Positions 39,878 through 52,819 of a stretch of DNA of 60,000 nucleotides are shown piece by piece; position 1 is the stretch's first letter; the number at the start of each line of letters is the position of its first letter. This DNA comes from Tubulanus polymorphus (taxonomy: Eukaryota > Nemertea > Palaeonemertea > Tubulaniformes > Tubulanidae). The DNA lies in assembly GCF_964204645.1 (NCBI RefSeq), contig NC_134025.1:22476001-22536000 (forward strand), written 5' to 3'. The translations under genes and the position numbers were made by a program. Under the pieces are notes generated by a model that was not told where the DNA came from, did no database searches, and saw only the letters and a program-made list of their open reading frames with translations.

Positions 39878-39991
<114 letters not shown>

Positions 39992-40628
39992 GCTTCTCAG
40001 TCAGTTTGCCCTTCAAAGCACCCCTGAAAACTACTGAACGTACTCTTCGTCATTCACACTTTTATTTACAACAACAGCATTTCGGATGCTGAATGAAACG
40101 AATCCGATAGTATAAACTGACATTTAAATGAACTAGCGCCGAGGAATTTATCTGATCAATGTAGGCGAATTAGTTCGTAACTGATCCGCCCAAATAAGGT
40201 TACAGAGCTAAGAATGTTTGTTAAAACACTCGAGAGTTTATCAGGATGTGCACAGTTCGAGGTGGCACATATCGTGTGTTCGTTATCGGGACCTGTCAAT
40301 TTCTATTGTTTGTTTCACCGTAGTACCTAGGATGCCCCATGGTAGTTATTTATACGCTATAGCTGCCAAGATTTACACACACCACCACGTCCTACGAGAG
40401 AGGGTCATAAATCAGTGATTAGGATAACAGGTCATAGAATTCAAGTGACAACTAAACTTATCGAACTGAAATATAGCGGAACGACATTTCAAGTCGAAAA
40501 CCTAAGATGAAATTAACGAAATAATAAATTTTGTCCCATACAAAAATCCCAATGATTTCCTTAGGCCTACTCCAGCTAAATCCTAACTATCAGTTGAAAC
40601 AAACAGATTCTCTGTTCACCTAGAGTTC

Positions 40629-40926
40629 GGGCCCGTACCCAGGGGGAGGAGAGGGGTACGTCGGTTTTGCGAACCCACCTCCCGCAAGATCATGAGTTCC
40701 GCTTTTTTTTGACAAAGAAAAACTATCACGTTAATGTTTCAGAGACATTGTTGATATTAAATAATCATTAACATGTAGTATCTAAAAGGCTTCAAATTTT
40801 CAAAAATTTTTTGAGGGAGGACCCCCAAACACCCCGCAAGGCGCATGCTATTGCCAGTTAGGCGGTCTAATGAGTTCCGCTTCATCTAAATTCGCACCCA
40901 TCCAAAATTAAGGCTGCGTATGGCCT
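40629..40926. mobile_element. Possible degraded MITE
   Basis: GGGCCCGTACCCAG at the left and CTGCGTATGGCCT at the right are weak inverted ends. ATGAGTTCCGCTT occurs twice inside (40692 and 40870 areas). No target duplication was identified. Confidence 0.35.
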
Positions 40927-41521
40927 GAAGTTAGTTTTAACAAAGTTTTGAGTAATTCAAAGCAATTTAGCCAAATTATGCAAGTAGAAACACGCGAACA
41001 CATGGTGGAAATAAAATACAATGATATTCATTGACTTAGATTTAGCGATTCGATTAAAAATCTGATCTCATCGTGAGAGAATATAAAAACCAAAGACGCA
41101 AAGGCGTAATAAAAAGTATTAGTCTATTATTCTAATAATCTTAGAACGCACGCGTCATCGTAGTCTATATGATAAAAACCGTATCATAATTTACAGCGCA
41201 TTATGCGAGCCGCCGTATACAACAGTACACACGTTTTATCCATTTCATTGATGATGATTCATCATCGCCGCCCGTTGCCTCGATAGATTTTAAACAACTA
41301 TAAAGAGAGCATTGAACGCTTGATATATGGCTAATCTTAGTCAACCGCTGCGTGTAAAGACTTTGTAAACTCCAGATGGTGCACGGTAATCATGAAGAGC
41401 TACTAAAGCTACCTATAGAGATAGATAGCAAACCGAGACCTATCCGCGCTAGATACTTACATGATTTTTTTACGCGGACACATTGCGGCTCGCGGAAAAA
41501 GCCTACGCCTTAAAGGTTTTC

Positions 41522-43258
41522 TCACACGACCGCCTCCTCTTTGCGTCCGATGAATATTCGACAATAGAAACGTTTCCATGAGTTAATCGTTTTGCCCGAC
41601 CAGATCCAGAACCCGGACGTGATGCCGACGATCAACGTCATCAGGTACTTGATCATCGCGAACGTGAAGTCCGGCTTCGCCAGCTGGTCTCGGCTGTATA
41701 TTTTTGGACACGGTATGACATGTTTGCCGCACATGCGATGGTGCCACTCGACCATCCACCGGTCGTGCGAATGTAGTTCGTACACATAATACGCGACGAT
41801 GATCACGGCCGGCGCGATGTACAATACTGAAAATATGCCGATGCGCACCATCAGCTTTTCCAACTTGTCCGTCTTCGTGCCGTCACTTTTCATGATCGTG
41901 CGTATGCGGAACAGCGACACGAACCCGGCGAACAGGAAGCACGACCCGATGACCAGAAACACGACTAACGGCACCAGCACGAACCCGAGCAGCGTGTTCG
42001 TGTCCGATATGCCGGTGAAACAGACGCCGCTGACGCTGTCGCCGTCGACCTTGCCCATCGCGAGCAACGCAATCGTCAATATCGCCGGCACGGCCCACGA
42101 CGCCAGGTGAAAGTATTGAGAATTCGCCTCGATCGCCTCGTGGCCCCATTTCATACCAGCGGCGAGGAACCAGGTCAACGTGAGGATCACCCACCAAATC
42201 GAACTGGCCATACTGAAGAAATAGAGCATCATGAACAAAATCGTGCAGCCTTCTTCCTTCGTGCCTTGTACGATTATTTTCGGTAGGTTCGCCGTCGAGT
42301 TCGCGCCCGCGGTCGGGAAATCGCGGCACGAAACGCTGTCGCGTATGATAAATCCGACGATGTACGCGATCGCGACGATGCAGTAGCAGCCGGACAGGAA
42401 GATGATCGGTCGTTCGGGATAGCGAAACCGGCCCATGTCGATCAGGAACGTCAACACGGTGAACAACGTCGACAACACGCACAATATCGACCAGACACCG
42501 ATCCACAACCACGCGAAGAACTTCAAACTCGGATCGCTGAAGAACATGTCGTCGCACGGCGCGCCGCAATCTTTCTCGACGTGATTGCCGACTTGTAATT
42601 TGTACGAATATTCCGGGGGCACGCGGTACTTCACCGGGCATTCGAAACGGTGTCGCCCGGAGTTATCGCGACCGCCTCCTTGGTTCGGGTCGACGCCTTT
42701 ATCTGGTCCGATCGTCGGCTCGACCGTTTCGTTTTCGCCGACGCATAATCCCTTGCTCGGAAAACTCGCGCAATCCAGACTGGTCGGCCATTGAAATCCG
42801 AACTTATTCATGAGGCTTTCGCAGCCGTTTCGCGCCTGTATACACAGAGTCCTACACGGCGGAATCGCCTCTTCCAACACCGTACAAACCGGTATATAAA
42901 TAGCGCAGAGGAAAAATTTCAAATGCGGGCTGCAACGAACTTTGACGAGTGGAAAGAACTGATGCACTTCGAGTCCGGCGTCGTCTTGAGTTTGGTGATT
43001 TAGTAAATTCGGCATGATCGTTTGATTGTATTGGATATCTTTGCACAACGGAACAGTAATCGGCTCGCATTTGCCGTGGCTTATCGTCAAACCGGGGTCA
43101 GTGTATTCGGTGCTGTATTGAGATTGTTGAGACGAACGTCCGTTTTGTATTAAAAAGAACACGAAAATACAAGCTACGAACCACATTTTATTTGCACCTC
43201 CTCCAGCAGCACCACCACGAGCCGACAAGAAATCGCGTCCAAAAACTTCGATAGTCAT
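41522..43258 (-). CDS. fzd: Frizzled Wnt receptor, 1/2/7 class, single coding exon
   Basis: The product is 578 aa from the ATG at 43258. It is a seven-pass plasma-membrane receptor for Wnt ligands that signals through Dishevelled. The cysteine-rich domain spans about residues 64-172 with all ten cysteines and the YNQTIMPN and KFGFQWP motifs. A Gly-rich linker follows, then seven hydrophobic segments from about residue 246 (ending FWIWSG). The Dishevelled-binding KTxxxW motif is present as KTINSW near residue 556. The CRD sequence and the [13 protein letters not shown] loop fit the 1/2/7 class. The frame stays open upstream without another ATG. The ATG at 43186 starts the hydrophobic segment [16 protein letters not shown], the likely signal peptide, so it may be the real start; the upstream ATG adds 24 residues. 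An acceptor-like TTTTATCAG before 43330 suggests a spliced 5' UTR. The C-terminus is EEAVV, not the usual ETAV-type PDZ ligand. Confidence 0.97.
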   Translation of the reverse strand: MTIEVFGRDFLSARGGAAGGGANKMWFVACIFVFFLIQNGRSSQQSQYSTEYTDPGLTISHGKCEPITVPLCKDIQYNQTIMPNLLNHQTQDDAGLEVHQFFPLVKVRCSPHLKFFLCAIYIPVCTVLEEAIPPCRTLCIQARNGCESLMNKFGFQWPTSLDCASFPSKGLCVGENETVEPTIGPDKGVDPNQGGGRDNSGRHRFECPVKYRVPPEYSYKLQVGNHVEKDCGAPCDDMFFSDPSLKFFAWLWIGVWSILCVLSTLFTVLTFLIDMGRFRYPERPIIFLSGCYCIVAIAYIVGFIIRDSVSCRDFPTAGANSTANLPKIIVQGTKEEGCTILFMMLYFFSMASSIWWVILTLTWFLAAGMKWGHEAIEANSQYFHLASWAVPAILTIALLAMGKVDGDSVSGVCFTGISDTNTLLGFVLVPLVVFLVIGSCFLFAGFVSLFRIRTIMKSDGTKTDKLEKLMVRIGIFSVLYIAPAVIIVAYYVYELHSHDRWMVEWHHRMCGKHVIPCPKIYSRDQLAKPDFTFAMIKYLMTLIVGITSGFWIWSGKTINSWKRFYCRIFIGRKEEAVV

Positions 43259-46031
43259 CTTCTCAAAATCTGCGTTAACCACAACAACGGCGACGATATT
43301 CCATAAGATACCTTCTTGCTTGAATCGTATCTGATAAAAGCCTGTTTAGTGTCTGTTAAAATCTAACGTAAAAAACTTGTCCAGAGAGAAACCAGCAACA
43401 TAAGCAGCAGCGGGGAAGACTTCACACTTCGCTCTCTGCCATCATCATCATCATGGCTGCCTTTGTGAACGAAGAAAAATACTGCCTGACCGTGGTTTTC
43501 GGATCCCCACCAACGCGCGGCGTTCAACCGTTCTCTCGAAACCGTCGCTCGCGCACTTGCCAATTAACGGGAAACCGGGCCGTTCATTGGTCCGTTATAA
43601 TTGAGTCATCGATCGTAAACACGAAGCTGTTTCGGTTTTCCTCCCCGAACAACTAACCACGTGTCATCCATTGAATGTTTTTACCAATCCCTCACGTGCC
43701 AGTGTATCAATTCGGAATGCGGTAGTCGGACAACGGCCGGCGACGAATAGATTAACGATGACCAATTGTTCATTGTAATCATGTATTCATTCCCTAATTT
43801 GTCTACTTGATTAATGATGTCCCTACTTAATTAGTCACCTTATCATTGTTGGCAACACTAAGGCCTACGTGCCAGCGGTTCCGACGAGGACGCCGGCCGG
43901 CGCGCCCCGGCTTCGCCAGTCACGGGCAGCCAGCCCAATATTTCAATAGAGTCTATTCGTTCATTTTCCATATCATCAAAAAACAAATTAGACCGGGTAT
44001 GACTGAAAATTCTCACGTTTTCAAGAAGCGATCACAAATCCCGGCCTATTGCCAACTGATTGTCAGTAGCCCGTCGGGTTCGGTATCCCACTGACTCTAA
44101 ACCCCGACTGTCAATGGCTACTACAAAATTAAAACTAAATCATTTTCAGACCGAAAGTTAATATGATTTATGAAACTAACTCAGTACCGGTATCTGAGAT
44201 GCCAAATTACCCGTCCATTGCGTGCTTCCGAGTGATATGGATACTACATCGATTTTTCATCTATGATTTTACTGTGACAAGTCATTATTACTTATCGGGT
44301 TATAACTGCAGCGATACATGGGTAGCAGGTTATAATCCGGCCCCCGATAAATATCCCACAAGGTAGAAATTCCAAAATGTATAAATATGGTATGATGCAT
44401 TGATATTGTTGTAAAACTTATTAGCCTATCTAGTTTTTACTCTAGTTTGATAGAAAACTGAATCGGGGGGGGGGGGGGGATTTTAACAGGGGGATTGCCT
44501 ACATTCCATATAATAGCGATCGACAGTGGGAATGTCGGTCAGTTGTCGTGACATCTTCCAGGTGATCCCAAGTTCCCAAGTTGACCAAAACATTTGCAAA
44601 CGTGGACAAAAAAATAAAATCCTACGTACAACAGCTTTGCAAACATCGGCTTAATGGATTTTCAGATTCGATCTACATTCAACGAGCTCTGAAGCGACCG
44701 GCAAGCACATCTAAACGTGACTGCGCTTCGACGATTTGATTGACGGGATGCGGGAATTGATCGAAATGCAATCAACAGGTCTGAATCTTTCCGTACGATC
44801 AACAAAATGAATATTAGTCCCTCGTGGCGATGCACAGTGAAAACCGAAAGAAGCATTCGTGATTAGGTTATGTCGCGTAGAATGAATGCGCTTCAGGCGT
44901 CGCTGGATCGTGGAGCCGTCGACGTAGAGAGACAATTCCAGATCAAACATGCTCGAATATCTCATTGCTATTTATACCGAACTAACAATTACCGCGATCC
45001 TGGTGATGAAGATAACCAGGGGCACTGTATTGGATGCGTGGGGGTTCCACAAAAATGATAAGCCATTGACTTATCGAGTTTATACATCCACGAATATAAT
45101 CAGGGCGGAATTAGGGATTGGTCCACCCCATCAAAATTCAAACGTGCCCTCCAAAAAGTATGGATTTTTTTTCGAAGGAAACTTTAGAAAGACGAAAAAT
45201 CAACCCAAAAGGTCCCTTTGGCTGGAAAAGCTCCTTTTTGTGCTAAATCATTTTGGTGTAGGTCCACCAGAACCCCCACTGGCCAAATGTTGCGGCTAGT
45301 GGCCCTCGCATTGCCAAATCTGCCTTTTTCAAGTTAAGTGTCCATTCAAATTCTAGATCCATCACCACCTTCATCCCACATCCGCCCTTGTACAACAAGC
45401 TTATCGTAATGCAAGGATCAAAGAGCAGGTACAGTGCAGCATGTAATTCACCGTCAGTATTGGCCGTCAATAGTGACTTTTATTACTATGTATATTCTCT
45501 GTAGGCCTATATCTTCTTTTCTATGAAATAAATGAACTTGAATTTTTTACTTCAGATAGCCGCTTTCGCTTGACGGCCAAAATGACAAGCTGTGACGTCA
45601 CGAGAATTGGTGATTGCTCGTAGGTATATTGCAACTATAGACAGAGCTTATACAGTGACACAGCTGACGGCAAGATCAATTACTTGAAATGTTTTTTTTT
45701 TCGGGATCAGCCTCTTTCCTTAATTTCCACACCATTCTCAAAGGGGGTTGTCGAAGTATATGCGGATTGATGGCAATTCTGTTATGGTTATACGACAGTA
45801 AGAGACCCGAGCAGGCATCAGTAATATAGCGAGTATCACGCTGGCGACTACGAAAGATTAATGATGTAGTCCCTCGTAGTCGTCTATTTAATTACCACTT
45901 AGGCGGTCGTTTGACCTCTCCAGGGGAACGTCTGTTCTAAGGTGAATCATTCTTTCCGCTCAAGCGCAAGACTTATGTCATCACGTACGCCTCAAACCCA
46001 AACTCGTCAACTTTTTTGCTGTCAAGAAAAA
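43259..46031. other. Frizzled upstream region
   Basis: The first 450 bp are the likely Frizzled 5' UTR and promoter: a possible 3' splice site at 43,330, an inverted CCAAT (CATTGGTCC) near 43,586, and GC higher than the distal part. Beyond 43,850 lie a G run (44,466-44,479), LINE-tail-like text (ATGAAATAAATGAACTTGAA, about 45,520) and a CRE palindrome at 45,593-45,600. No further exon is supported. Confidence 0.4.
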
Positions 46032-46258
46032 TCGGTTCGTGCCGTGGCCGAGTGTAGCGATGCCATCGGGTTCGAATCGCCAAGGGAGGATGGGGCCTGA
46101 TCCGTGATCGACTTGAATCTAGTCCATATACCTCCATATAGAGAGGACCTTCGATTTATTCCCAATCAAAGAGATCAAATGCTCCAAAATACCTCCTCCA
46201 ATCGCAAACGAGTTTTGGAGTATAATGTGAAAGAAAGACTTATAAATAAATAAATATT
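46032..46258 (+). mobile_element. tRNA-derived SINE
   Basis: The head reads GTGCCGTGGCCGAGTGTAGC (A-box-like) and then GGGTTCGAATCGCC (B box, about 46,068-46,081). An unrelated body follows and the 3' end is ATAAATAAATAAAT. It differs in head and body from the SINE at 5.3 kb, so it is a second family. Confidence 0.65.
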
Positions 46259-46745
46259 ACTTTATTCACATTATCATCATATTATCACCATTGTGTCTGA
46301 TATGATATGATATGTTAACAGAATGTTATAGAGAGATTGCACACAGATCTATTTTACAGCAACAAGCCGATCTCATGTTGCACGTTTCATGAGATTAGAA
46401 AGCTTCGACATTAATCGCATTATCATATCTTCCACTGAGTTGCAAAAACATATATTTCAATAACAAACAAAAAAACTAATTAAAGGAGGGAATTTTCATT
46501 ATAACTTCGCGAGTGTGACACACACCGGTTTCGAATATCAAAAGAAACGAAAATAAGTTTCTGATTTCAATTGTATACCGATGCTTTTATCTTAGCCAAG
46601 TTCGTCAAAGAGTCGTATACTCTATTCGAGCATGAAAAACTGGTCGATCAATTAAGGACAGAATCAGTAGTAACTGAGTAATACAAAAACATGATCGCGG
46701 ATCACTACTGTAGACCCCGCACTCGAGTTACATAGCCGTAAATAG

Positions 46746-47058
46746 GGAGGTTTCCAGTTAGCAGGCGCCATTTTGAAGCGGTCCCGCAGGTCCCACATTG
46801 TTGCACAGATTTTGTGACATTTTTTACAGTAAAACCTTTAGTACAATTCATTTGTTGTCCATCTGCCTTTTGCCACAAAAATTAAAGCTATACATCGTTA
46901 GAAAGGTGACAATTTCTATGTTCTCATGGAGTTTTTTTCGTTTTTTCATGGAATGAAACTAACTCCATCAGCAAATAGAAATAAAAAAATGTTATTAAAA
47001 TCTATCCGACGATGTGGGACTGCCCCCTCAAAATGGCGCTTGGTAACTGGAAACCTCC
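46746..47058. mobile_element. 313-bp MITE with long inverted repeats
   Basis: The left end GGAGGTTTCCAGTTA is followed by GCGCCATTTTGA and GTCCCACAT. The right end carries the reverse complements ATGTGGGAC, TCAAAATGGCGC and TAACTGGAAACCTCC. The arms are about 50 bp with a few mismatches. The plus-strand open frame crossing its right half is fortuitous. Confidence 0.8.
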
Positions 47059-47872
47059 ACATCGTGAATCATTCCAAAAAATGGTCATGCCTTCCAAAAA
47101 GAATGGGTTTATCTTTTTTAAATAGAAATACAAAATTGGATTTTATCAATATACGCATTACAGATCAATGTACATCCAATACATACAGTGCCGACCTCTA
47201 TGTATTGTTGTTAGACCCTACCTCTTCCAGCATGCGTGCATTCTATTCTTTCCCGAAAATGCCAAGATATCATTTAAAAAAACCATTTAGCTTCTACAAA
47301 GCACCACTACACAAAATTGAGCGTGACCCGGTAATTTCCCGAAACGCGAAATTGAGCTAGTCTGCAACAACTAAAATTTAAACTGTTGCCATCATGCAAA
47401 AACAAGTATTCAATATTATGTTATTTGAGCGAGAAATTAAAAAGAAAATCACGCAAACCCTATTCATAAACCATTGTTAAAAACAGGGCACCAAAAAAAT
47501 ATTTTCCTTGATTAGTGCATCATTTCTTAATGTTTGTCTTTAGAATAAAATCGGCTACGTAGTTAAATCCCAAATTTCTTGTATTTTGGGATTGAAAAAC
47601 TTGATAATTTCGTAGATAATTCTTGATAATTTTTTTGCCACTAAGAAAGAGATTGACGAAGATAGGAAATCATCTCAGTTGGATGCAGGTAGGAGGTTAT
47701 AACAAATAGGATTTGCGATACTTATTGCCTTTTTTCATCGTAAAACATCAAAATTCGTAATAAACTTCGAAACATATCATTCGTATTCTGTACAAACAAT
47801 CATTATAACATACATATCAATAAGCCATTTTGTTAAAAAGGACTAAAAGAAAAAAACTCTCACAAAACGAAG

Positions 47873-47873
<1 letters not shown>

Positions 47874-47909
<36 letters not shown>

Positions 47910-47940
47910 TACATATATATCTATTACTGTAAATATATAT
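47874..47940. repeat. (TA)n microsatellite, interrupted
   Basis: A pure TA run of about 32 bp followed by imperfect TA-rich text. Confidence 0.9.
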
Positions 47941-48190
47941 TCTGTAAAATATTGAGGAATTGTGGATATAAAATAATATGATACTTAAAATATAAAATAG
48001 TTAATGAAATAACAATCATTACGTAAACGTAGATAATATATACAGATACAGATCTTCTTCCAGCTTCTGAATAAAATCGACACAAGTCTCAACATTTTGA
48101 TATGTTTGATGAATACTCAAATCAATAAATGGTTCTAGCCACCGGTGAAACAGTTCTGAAGTTGTGAGTTGAAATGTGATTTGAGTTTAA

Positions 48191-48397
48191 CTCTTTAAAG
48201 GCCCAAAGCACCTTTTTGAGTCAACATCTAAGTGTAAAAATGGTAGGGAATTGGGCCTATTCCATTCTTCTGAATGTAAATTCTGTCCCCACCCAGCTTA
48301 CTGGTTCTTGGGAATTTATCAAAGTCGCGTGATGGGAAATATGCCATCACACACTCACCTTTGATAAGTTTTCTAGAGTGGTCCAGGCTTTAAAGGG
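48191..48397. mobile_element. 207-bp TTAA-flanked MITE
   Basis: TTAA-CTCTTTAAAGGCCCAAAGC on the left and GGTCCAGGCTTTAAAGGG-TTAA on the right are inverted ends inside a TTAA duplication. A piggyBac-like origin is inferred. Confidence 0.7.
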
Positions 48398-49409
48398 TTA
48401 AAATTTGAAAACTAACTCATTTAATTCAGATGTTCAAAATCAACTCACTTTTTTAATGAGAGTTTCCCTGAAAAAACTTATGTAAAACCGAATATAGATA
48501 GCTAGGTATTGAATAAAAGATCACCTGGCAATATTGATTATTGTGAAATACTAGGCAAGGCATTATACAAATAATTATATTATTACAAATCAACTATTCA
48601 ACAAAATCTGAAAGACCTACAGTTGTATATACGGACACCCAGCATGTCACAAGATTATTCTACTCTTGATTTGTTCCTGGATATCAATCAACAAGGACCC
48701 TGTCGCAAAAATAGAAAATCATTTTGGCTATTCAAATATTTAAAAACTTTCTTACCTGTAAAACAGGTCAGGTGAATTGATGAAATTGTCTGATATTGTG
48801 GCTGGCAAATGCACAAATAAGATATAACAATGAATTTTCTAAATTCATTATCAACATAGCTTGCAAAAATCTGAAGGTCAAAATTTGCTCATCATTTACT
48901 TTTTGGTGCTGAAACTCAATTTTGTACAGGAAAACTTGGTCAAGAATAAAAATTCTTGTGACGTCATATGCAAGTTTTTGCTAATAAAAAGCGATAAAGG
49001 ACCTATAAATACAAACTCTTACAGAGGTCATGGTTCAACTCCGACTAAACATTACGATGTAATCAAATGACTAGCAACTAATTTCCGCTAACAAATACCA
49101 TATCAACAACTAGCGTGTTTTTAGGTTTTAAATGGTAAAATGCAAGGTAATGATAATACAAAATAATAAACAGCTATATAAACTCATTTCTTCAATATAA
49201 CCACTGTATATTTCACCTAATAAGGGCTGAGCAAAGAAAACTTCTCACTGAAGTAGTAAACAATGAAGATCTTCAGCTGTCTTGGCAAGTTATCGATCAA
49301 ATTTTTATACTTTCTAGTGTGTCTGGTGTGAGCAGATGGCTCATTTGCTTTGTCAATAGAACGAAAAATACGTATGTTTTTTATTCCCTTTTCCTACGGT
49401 TAACTGAGA

Positions 49410-49762
49410 GCTAAGCTCAGGTCGACTAAGATCCCATAAGATCACCAAACCGTAAGGAGGCGAGTCTGCAATTTTAGAATCGGAACCTTTTCGACTTGAG
49501 AGTACTTATAACCATGATGGATTACTTGCAGACCAATCGTAAGCCGAATCGTAAGGATAGAATAAGTTCTATTTTCTAAAACCGATCTCAAAGTGGTAGC
49601 CAATCAGCAACGAGTGTTGCGTCACATGACTTTAAGACTCGGCGATGATCAAGTCGTAGTCGACCGGAGTGTTCTTAAGAGACAAACAAATCGGCGATCA
49701 GCGATCACGTGATTACCTACTGCTGTTCTTACGACGATCTAATCAGGTCGCGCGTCAAACTG
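49410..49762. mobile_element. TIR element family A, copy 3
   Basis: It starts CTAAGCTCAGGTCGACTAAG and ends near GTCGCGCGTCAAACTG, so its right terminus is decayed. It shares CGTAAGCCGAATCGTAAGGA, AGCCAATCAGCAACGAG and GTTGCGTCACATGACTT with copies 1 and 2. Confidence 0.75.
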
Positions 49763-50269
49763 CGTCTGTTCAAGTCCATGATCAGTCTGTTTCGTCAACT
49801 ATTTTGTTAAGAATCAGAACTTCAATTGCGAATATCCCTAAATAATCTCTAAACTCAATATTCAAATTATGCGAACAATTAGTTTCACGTTAATAAATAA
49901 GAAACAGAGTAAAACGAGTTAAATGAATAAAATATAATGAAAATAAAATAAACCATCGATAACTTTCATCTCTTTGAGCACACATTATGCACCGTTACTT
50001 AACACAAAATTGACATGCAGTGATCCCATACCGGTATTTCATAATGAGAAACATTATTGTCATATTCGTAATACATTATATATTGAGTCATCTACATACC
50101 TTGTAAATATATAAAATATAAACAACAGTACCGGTCATTTTTGTCACATATGACATAGGTGAAAAATGCATTTTCTCTAATGAATTTTAACAAATACAAG
50201 TACATATAGATATTTGTGGTCACAGGTTGTATCAGTAAAGTGTCGCAAACTAATTTTGATGAAATCAAC

Positions 50270-50510
50270 CAGGGGCGGATCCAGAGTGTGCGACCCTCCT
50301 CTATAATGTCAAGTTGCCCTGAAATTTCACAGGAAAATGAAGAATATCAAACTGATACCTTAAGAAGTTTAAATTCATAAGTTTGTTCACTGTATTCAAA
50401 AAAATGAGTTAATGTTTCTGATGAGCTTTCTTTCATGGTACCCTTTTGATTATACAATGTGCCCTATAATGGGGATCCCCTCCCTGAACCAGAACCTAGA
50501 TCCGCCCCTG
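50270..50510. mobile_element. 241-bp hAT-like MITE
   Basis: CAGGGGCGGATCCAG begins and CTAGATCCGCCCCTG ends the element. CAGGGG-type ends are usual for hAT transposons. The flanks (AATCAACC and GATAACCC) resemble a worn 8-bp duplication. Confidence 0.75.
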
Positions 50511-52047
50511 ATAACCCATGAATTTGTAAAATTAAATGGCTTCTAAAGTTAATGTCACACTCTTATAGAATTCAATCTATTTCATTTGGATTCATAACCC
50601 TGTCATGTAAAAGAAACGATTGAATTAACAATCTTTTCGCTATACAAACAGCGCTATCAAAAGAGCGTTATTAGCTAGCTACTTTTTAGCAAGTAGGAAC
50701 ATTTTGGCCATGTACTGTTTGGGTACCATTTGTTGCGCGCGGGTACATGAAGATACATGTAAACTGAACAATCTCTACACTGTTAGTGTGCAGTAAGTGT
50801 ATATAAGAAAATATAGATATATTCTGGCCATGAAATACTGAATATGAAAGTACTTATTTATTAGCAACCGATCTTAAAAATGTTCAGATGATATTTAGCC
50901 ACAAACCACTAGCCTGTTCCATAGTTGTTGGTTAAGATTCGACTTACCAACCATACAAATTAAATCGTAGGAAACCAATCATTGAGATCAGAATCTGGTT
51001 CGGGCTCTTAACATAAGCTGTGATCACTCCGGCCTTTTTGGCTCAGGTCAACTACTCAAAGCCAAATGGGCTTGTGCCTGTTTGACCTGGGCCAGATTAT
51101 GACCCGACCAAAATGCCGGGCCTGATCCGGGCCACGGACACATGGAAACTAAATTATACATCTAGTTTATACGTTCACATCAACGATCTAACTGACCCTG
51201 CACGCCTTTGAATAAGGTTATAACGCTATCAATTGATGTTATTGTTTACACAATTTCAATACATAGCTTGGGGTGTGTATGTACATCAGTGCATGGACTC
51301 TAGAACGAATTGGTTTTAGAGACCACGATCAGTGGTAGATTAGAAAATGTCTTAACGCTGCATTCATTTACAGTGTACATACTTAATCACAGATTTACAG
51401 GTTAGCTAGCCGATGAAGCCGTGAAAAAGTCGGTTCAATTTCCAATCTTACTCATTTTCCATGTAATTCTGGTGCCGCGTTCCACAGCTATAAAACAAGT
51501 ATAAGTTCTAGTTTCCCTGATCGATCTTATATACTATACCACGATTATGAATACTGGCGAACATTGAAGCTACATTCATATACACATATTTGATCGTGAG
51601 ATTTGATATGTTCTTACGTTGTTTGTTATACCAACTGAGCCAAAAGGATTATCACTCGCGCGGTGAGAAAGAAATTTCAACTCGGCACAATGCCGAACCG
51701 GTGAAATTTCCGAACGAAAAACTTGCACGTAGGTCTCAACCTAATCACTGGAGAGTGACGCGGCGTGAGTTAAAGCATGATTAGACCGAGAAGAGGTATC
51801 TGGAATGACGAACGACGAAATGAAATTGCACATTAAGACGAGCCTAGTTTGATTTTCAACCGCCGACATCAATGCGTATCGAAAATAATCAGTGACTTCA
51901 TTTACGCTTCTTATGAAAGATTTGTCTTCGTATTTGTTGAGCAGCCGATATCGTAACTGTTTGAATTATGAAATTCAATACATCTGCAATGGAAAGGTAA
52001 GATTATACCGACAATGTTTAAGCATATCAAAAACAATGTCTCTTGAA

Positions 52048-52452
52048 GGTTAGCAGGTCAACTTGTATCCGGGTCAACTCTAACCTATTGCAGACAACTC
52101 CCTGCATTTTGACAAGCTGTGTTCCCTTCCCCTACTTAAATACTTATTTTTCCTGTATAAGTTTTGTATCAAGGCCAGGATTCCAGTTTGATATCAAAGC
52201 AAAAACATGAGCTTTCCATTAACAACATCAGATACATGTATAACAATGCGATAGATGATATTTTTGACATATGTGAAAAAACCTTTCTTCTGATAATGGT
52301 TAAAATTTTCTTATTTTTGTTAATACGAACAAGATGCTACATGAAATATCTAGAAACAGGATAACAGTTGAGTATAGTTAGGTACATTAAGACTTAAAAG
52401 ACTTAAGAAGGGTGAGTTGACCTGGGTTGGAGTTGACTCGGGTATGAGATGA
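52048..52452. mobile_element. Possible MITE, about 405 bp
   Basis: CAGGTCAACTTGTATCCGGG, then TCAACTC at the left has inverted counterparts GAGTTGACCTGGG and GAGTTGACTCGGGTATGAGA at the right. The ends are imperfect and the limits approximate. Confidence 0.45.
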
Positions 52453-52728
52453 CTGTAAATCCTCTTGAAAGATGGCTATCAACTCACATTCATCCATAAG
52501 TAGTACTTAAGGTTATGTGGTGCTACACTTTGTGCTTTGAAGATCGCGACTTTGAGGAATAATGTACATGTAAATGTGAATGCGATGTATGGCAACCTTC
52601 CATTTTCAGATTTATCCCAGGAATGTTATATATAGAGGCGACTAAAAAAAAACAGCAACAAAAAACATGTCATCACTTAGAGGAAACTCACTAAAATTGG
52701 TTGAATCGATTAAATATCAAAAACTTAC

Positions 52729-52819
52729 CATCTGGAATATCGAATACTTTTTGCGGAAGATCCTTGAAGTAGCTGTGAGCCATTGCATCTAGGGCAGATA
52801 TCCGCTTGTCTGGTTGAAG
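52729..52819 (-). CDS. CDK14: CDK14 exon ending the kinase domain
   Basis: This 91-bp exon encodes [20 protein letters not shown] then [11 protein letters not shown] (last codon incomplete). RISA-DAM-H-YF is the conserved end of CDK catalytic domains. The donor GTAAGTTTTT is strong, so at least one more exon must lie further left on this strand. Confidence 0.95.

Larger units (their letters stand above)
47059..52728. other. Spacer 3' of CDK14 exons, last exon not located
   Basis: AT-rich DNA holding the elements listed. It is where the missing CDK14 terminal exon should be if the last intron is short, but I could not find a convincing one. No other gene is seen. Confidence 0.5.

Noticed and set aside
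41883-42641. 252-codon minus-strand Arg-rich frame
   Set aside because: It is an alternative frame of the Frizzled coding exon.
46926-47360. 144-codon plus-strand frame
   Set aside because: It crosses the right end of a MITE and has no recognisable domain.
47900-47955. Possible CDK14 last exon reading EYIFTVIDIY on the minus strand
   Set aside because: IFTV resembles the CDK14 tail and the phase fits, but the sequence is TA-repeat low complexity and runs into (TA)n.
50690-50845. Possible CDK14 last exon on the minus strand after TTCATATTCAG
   Set aside because: The phase fits and the frame ends in a stop after about 50 codons, but the translation has no clear likeness to any CDK14 tail.
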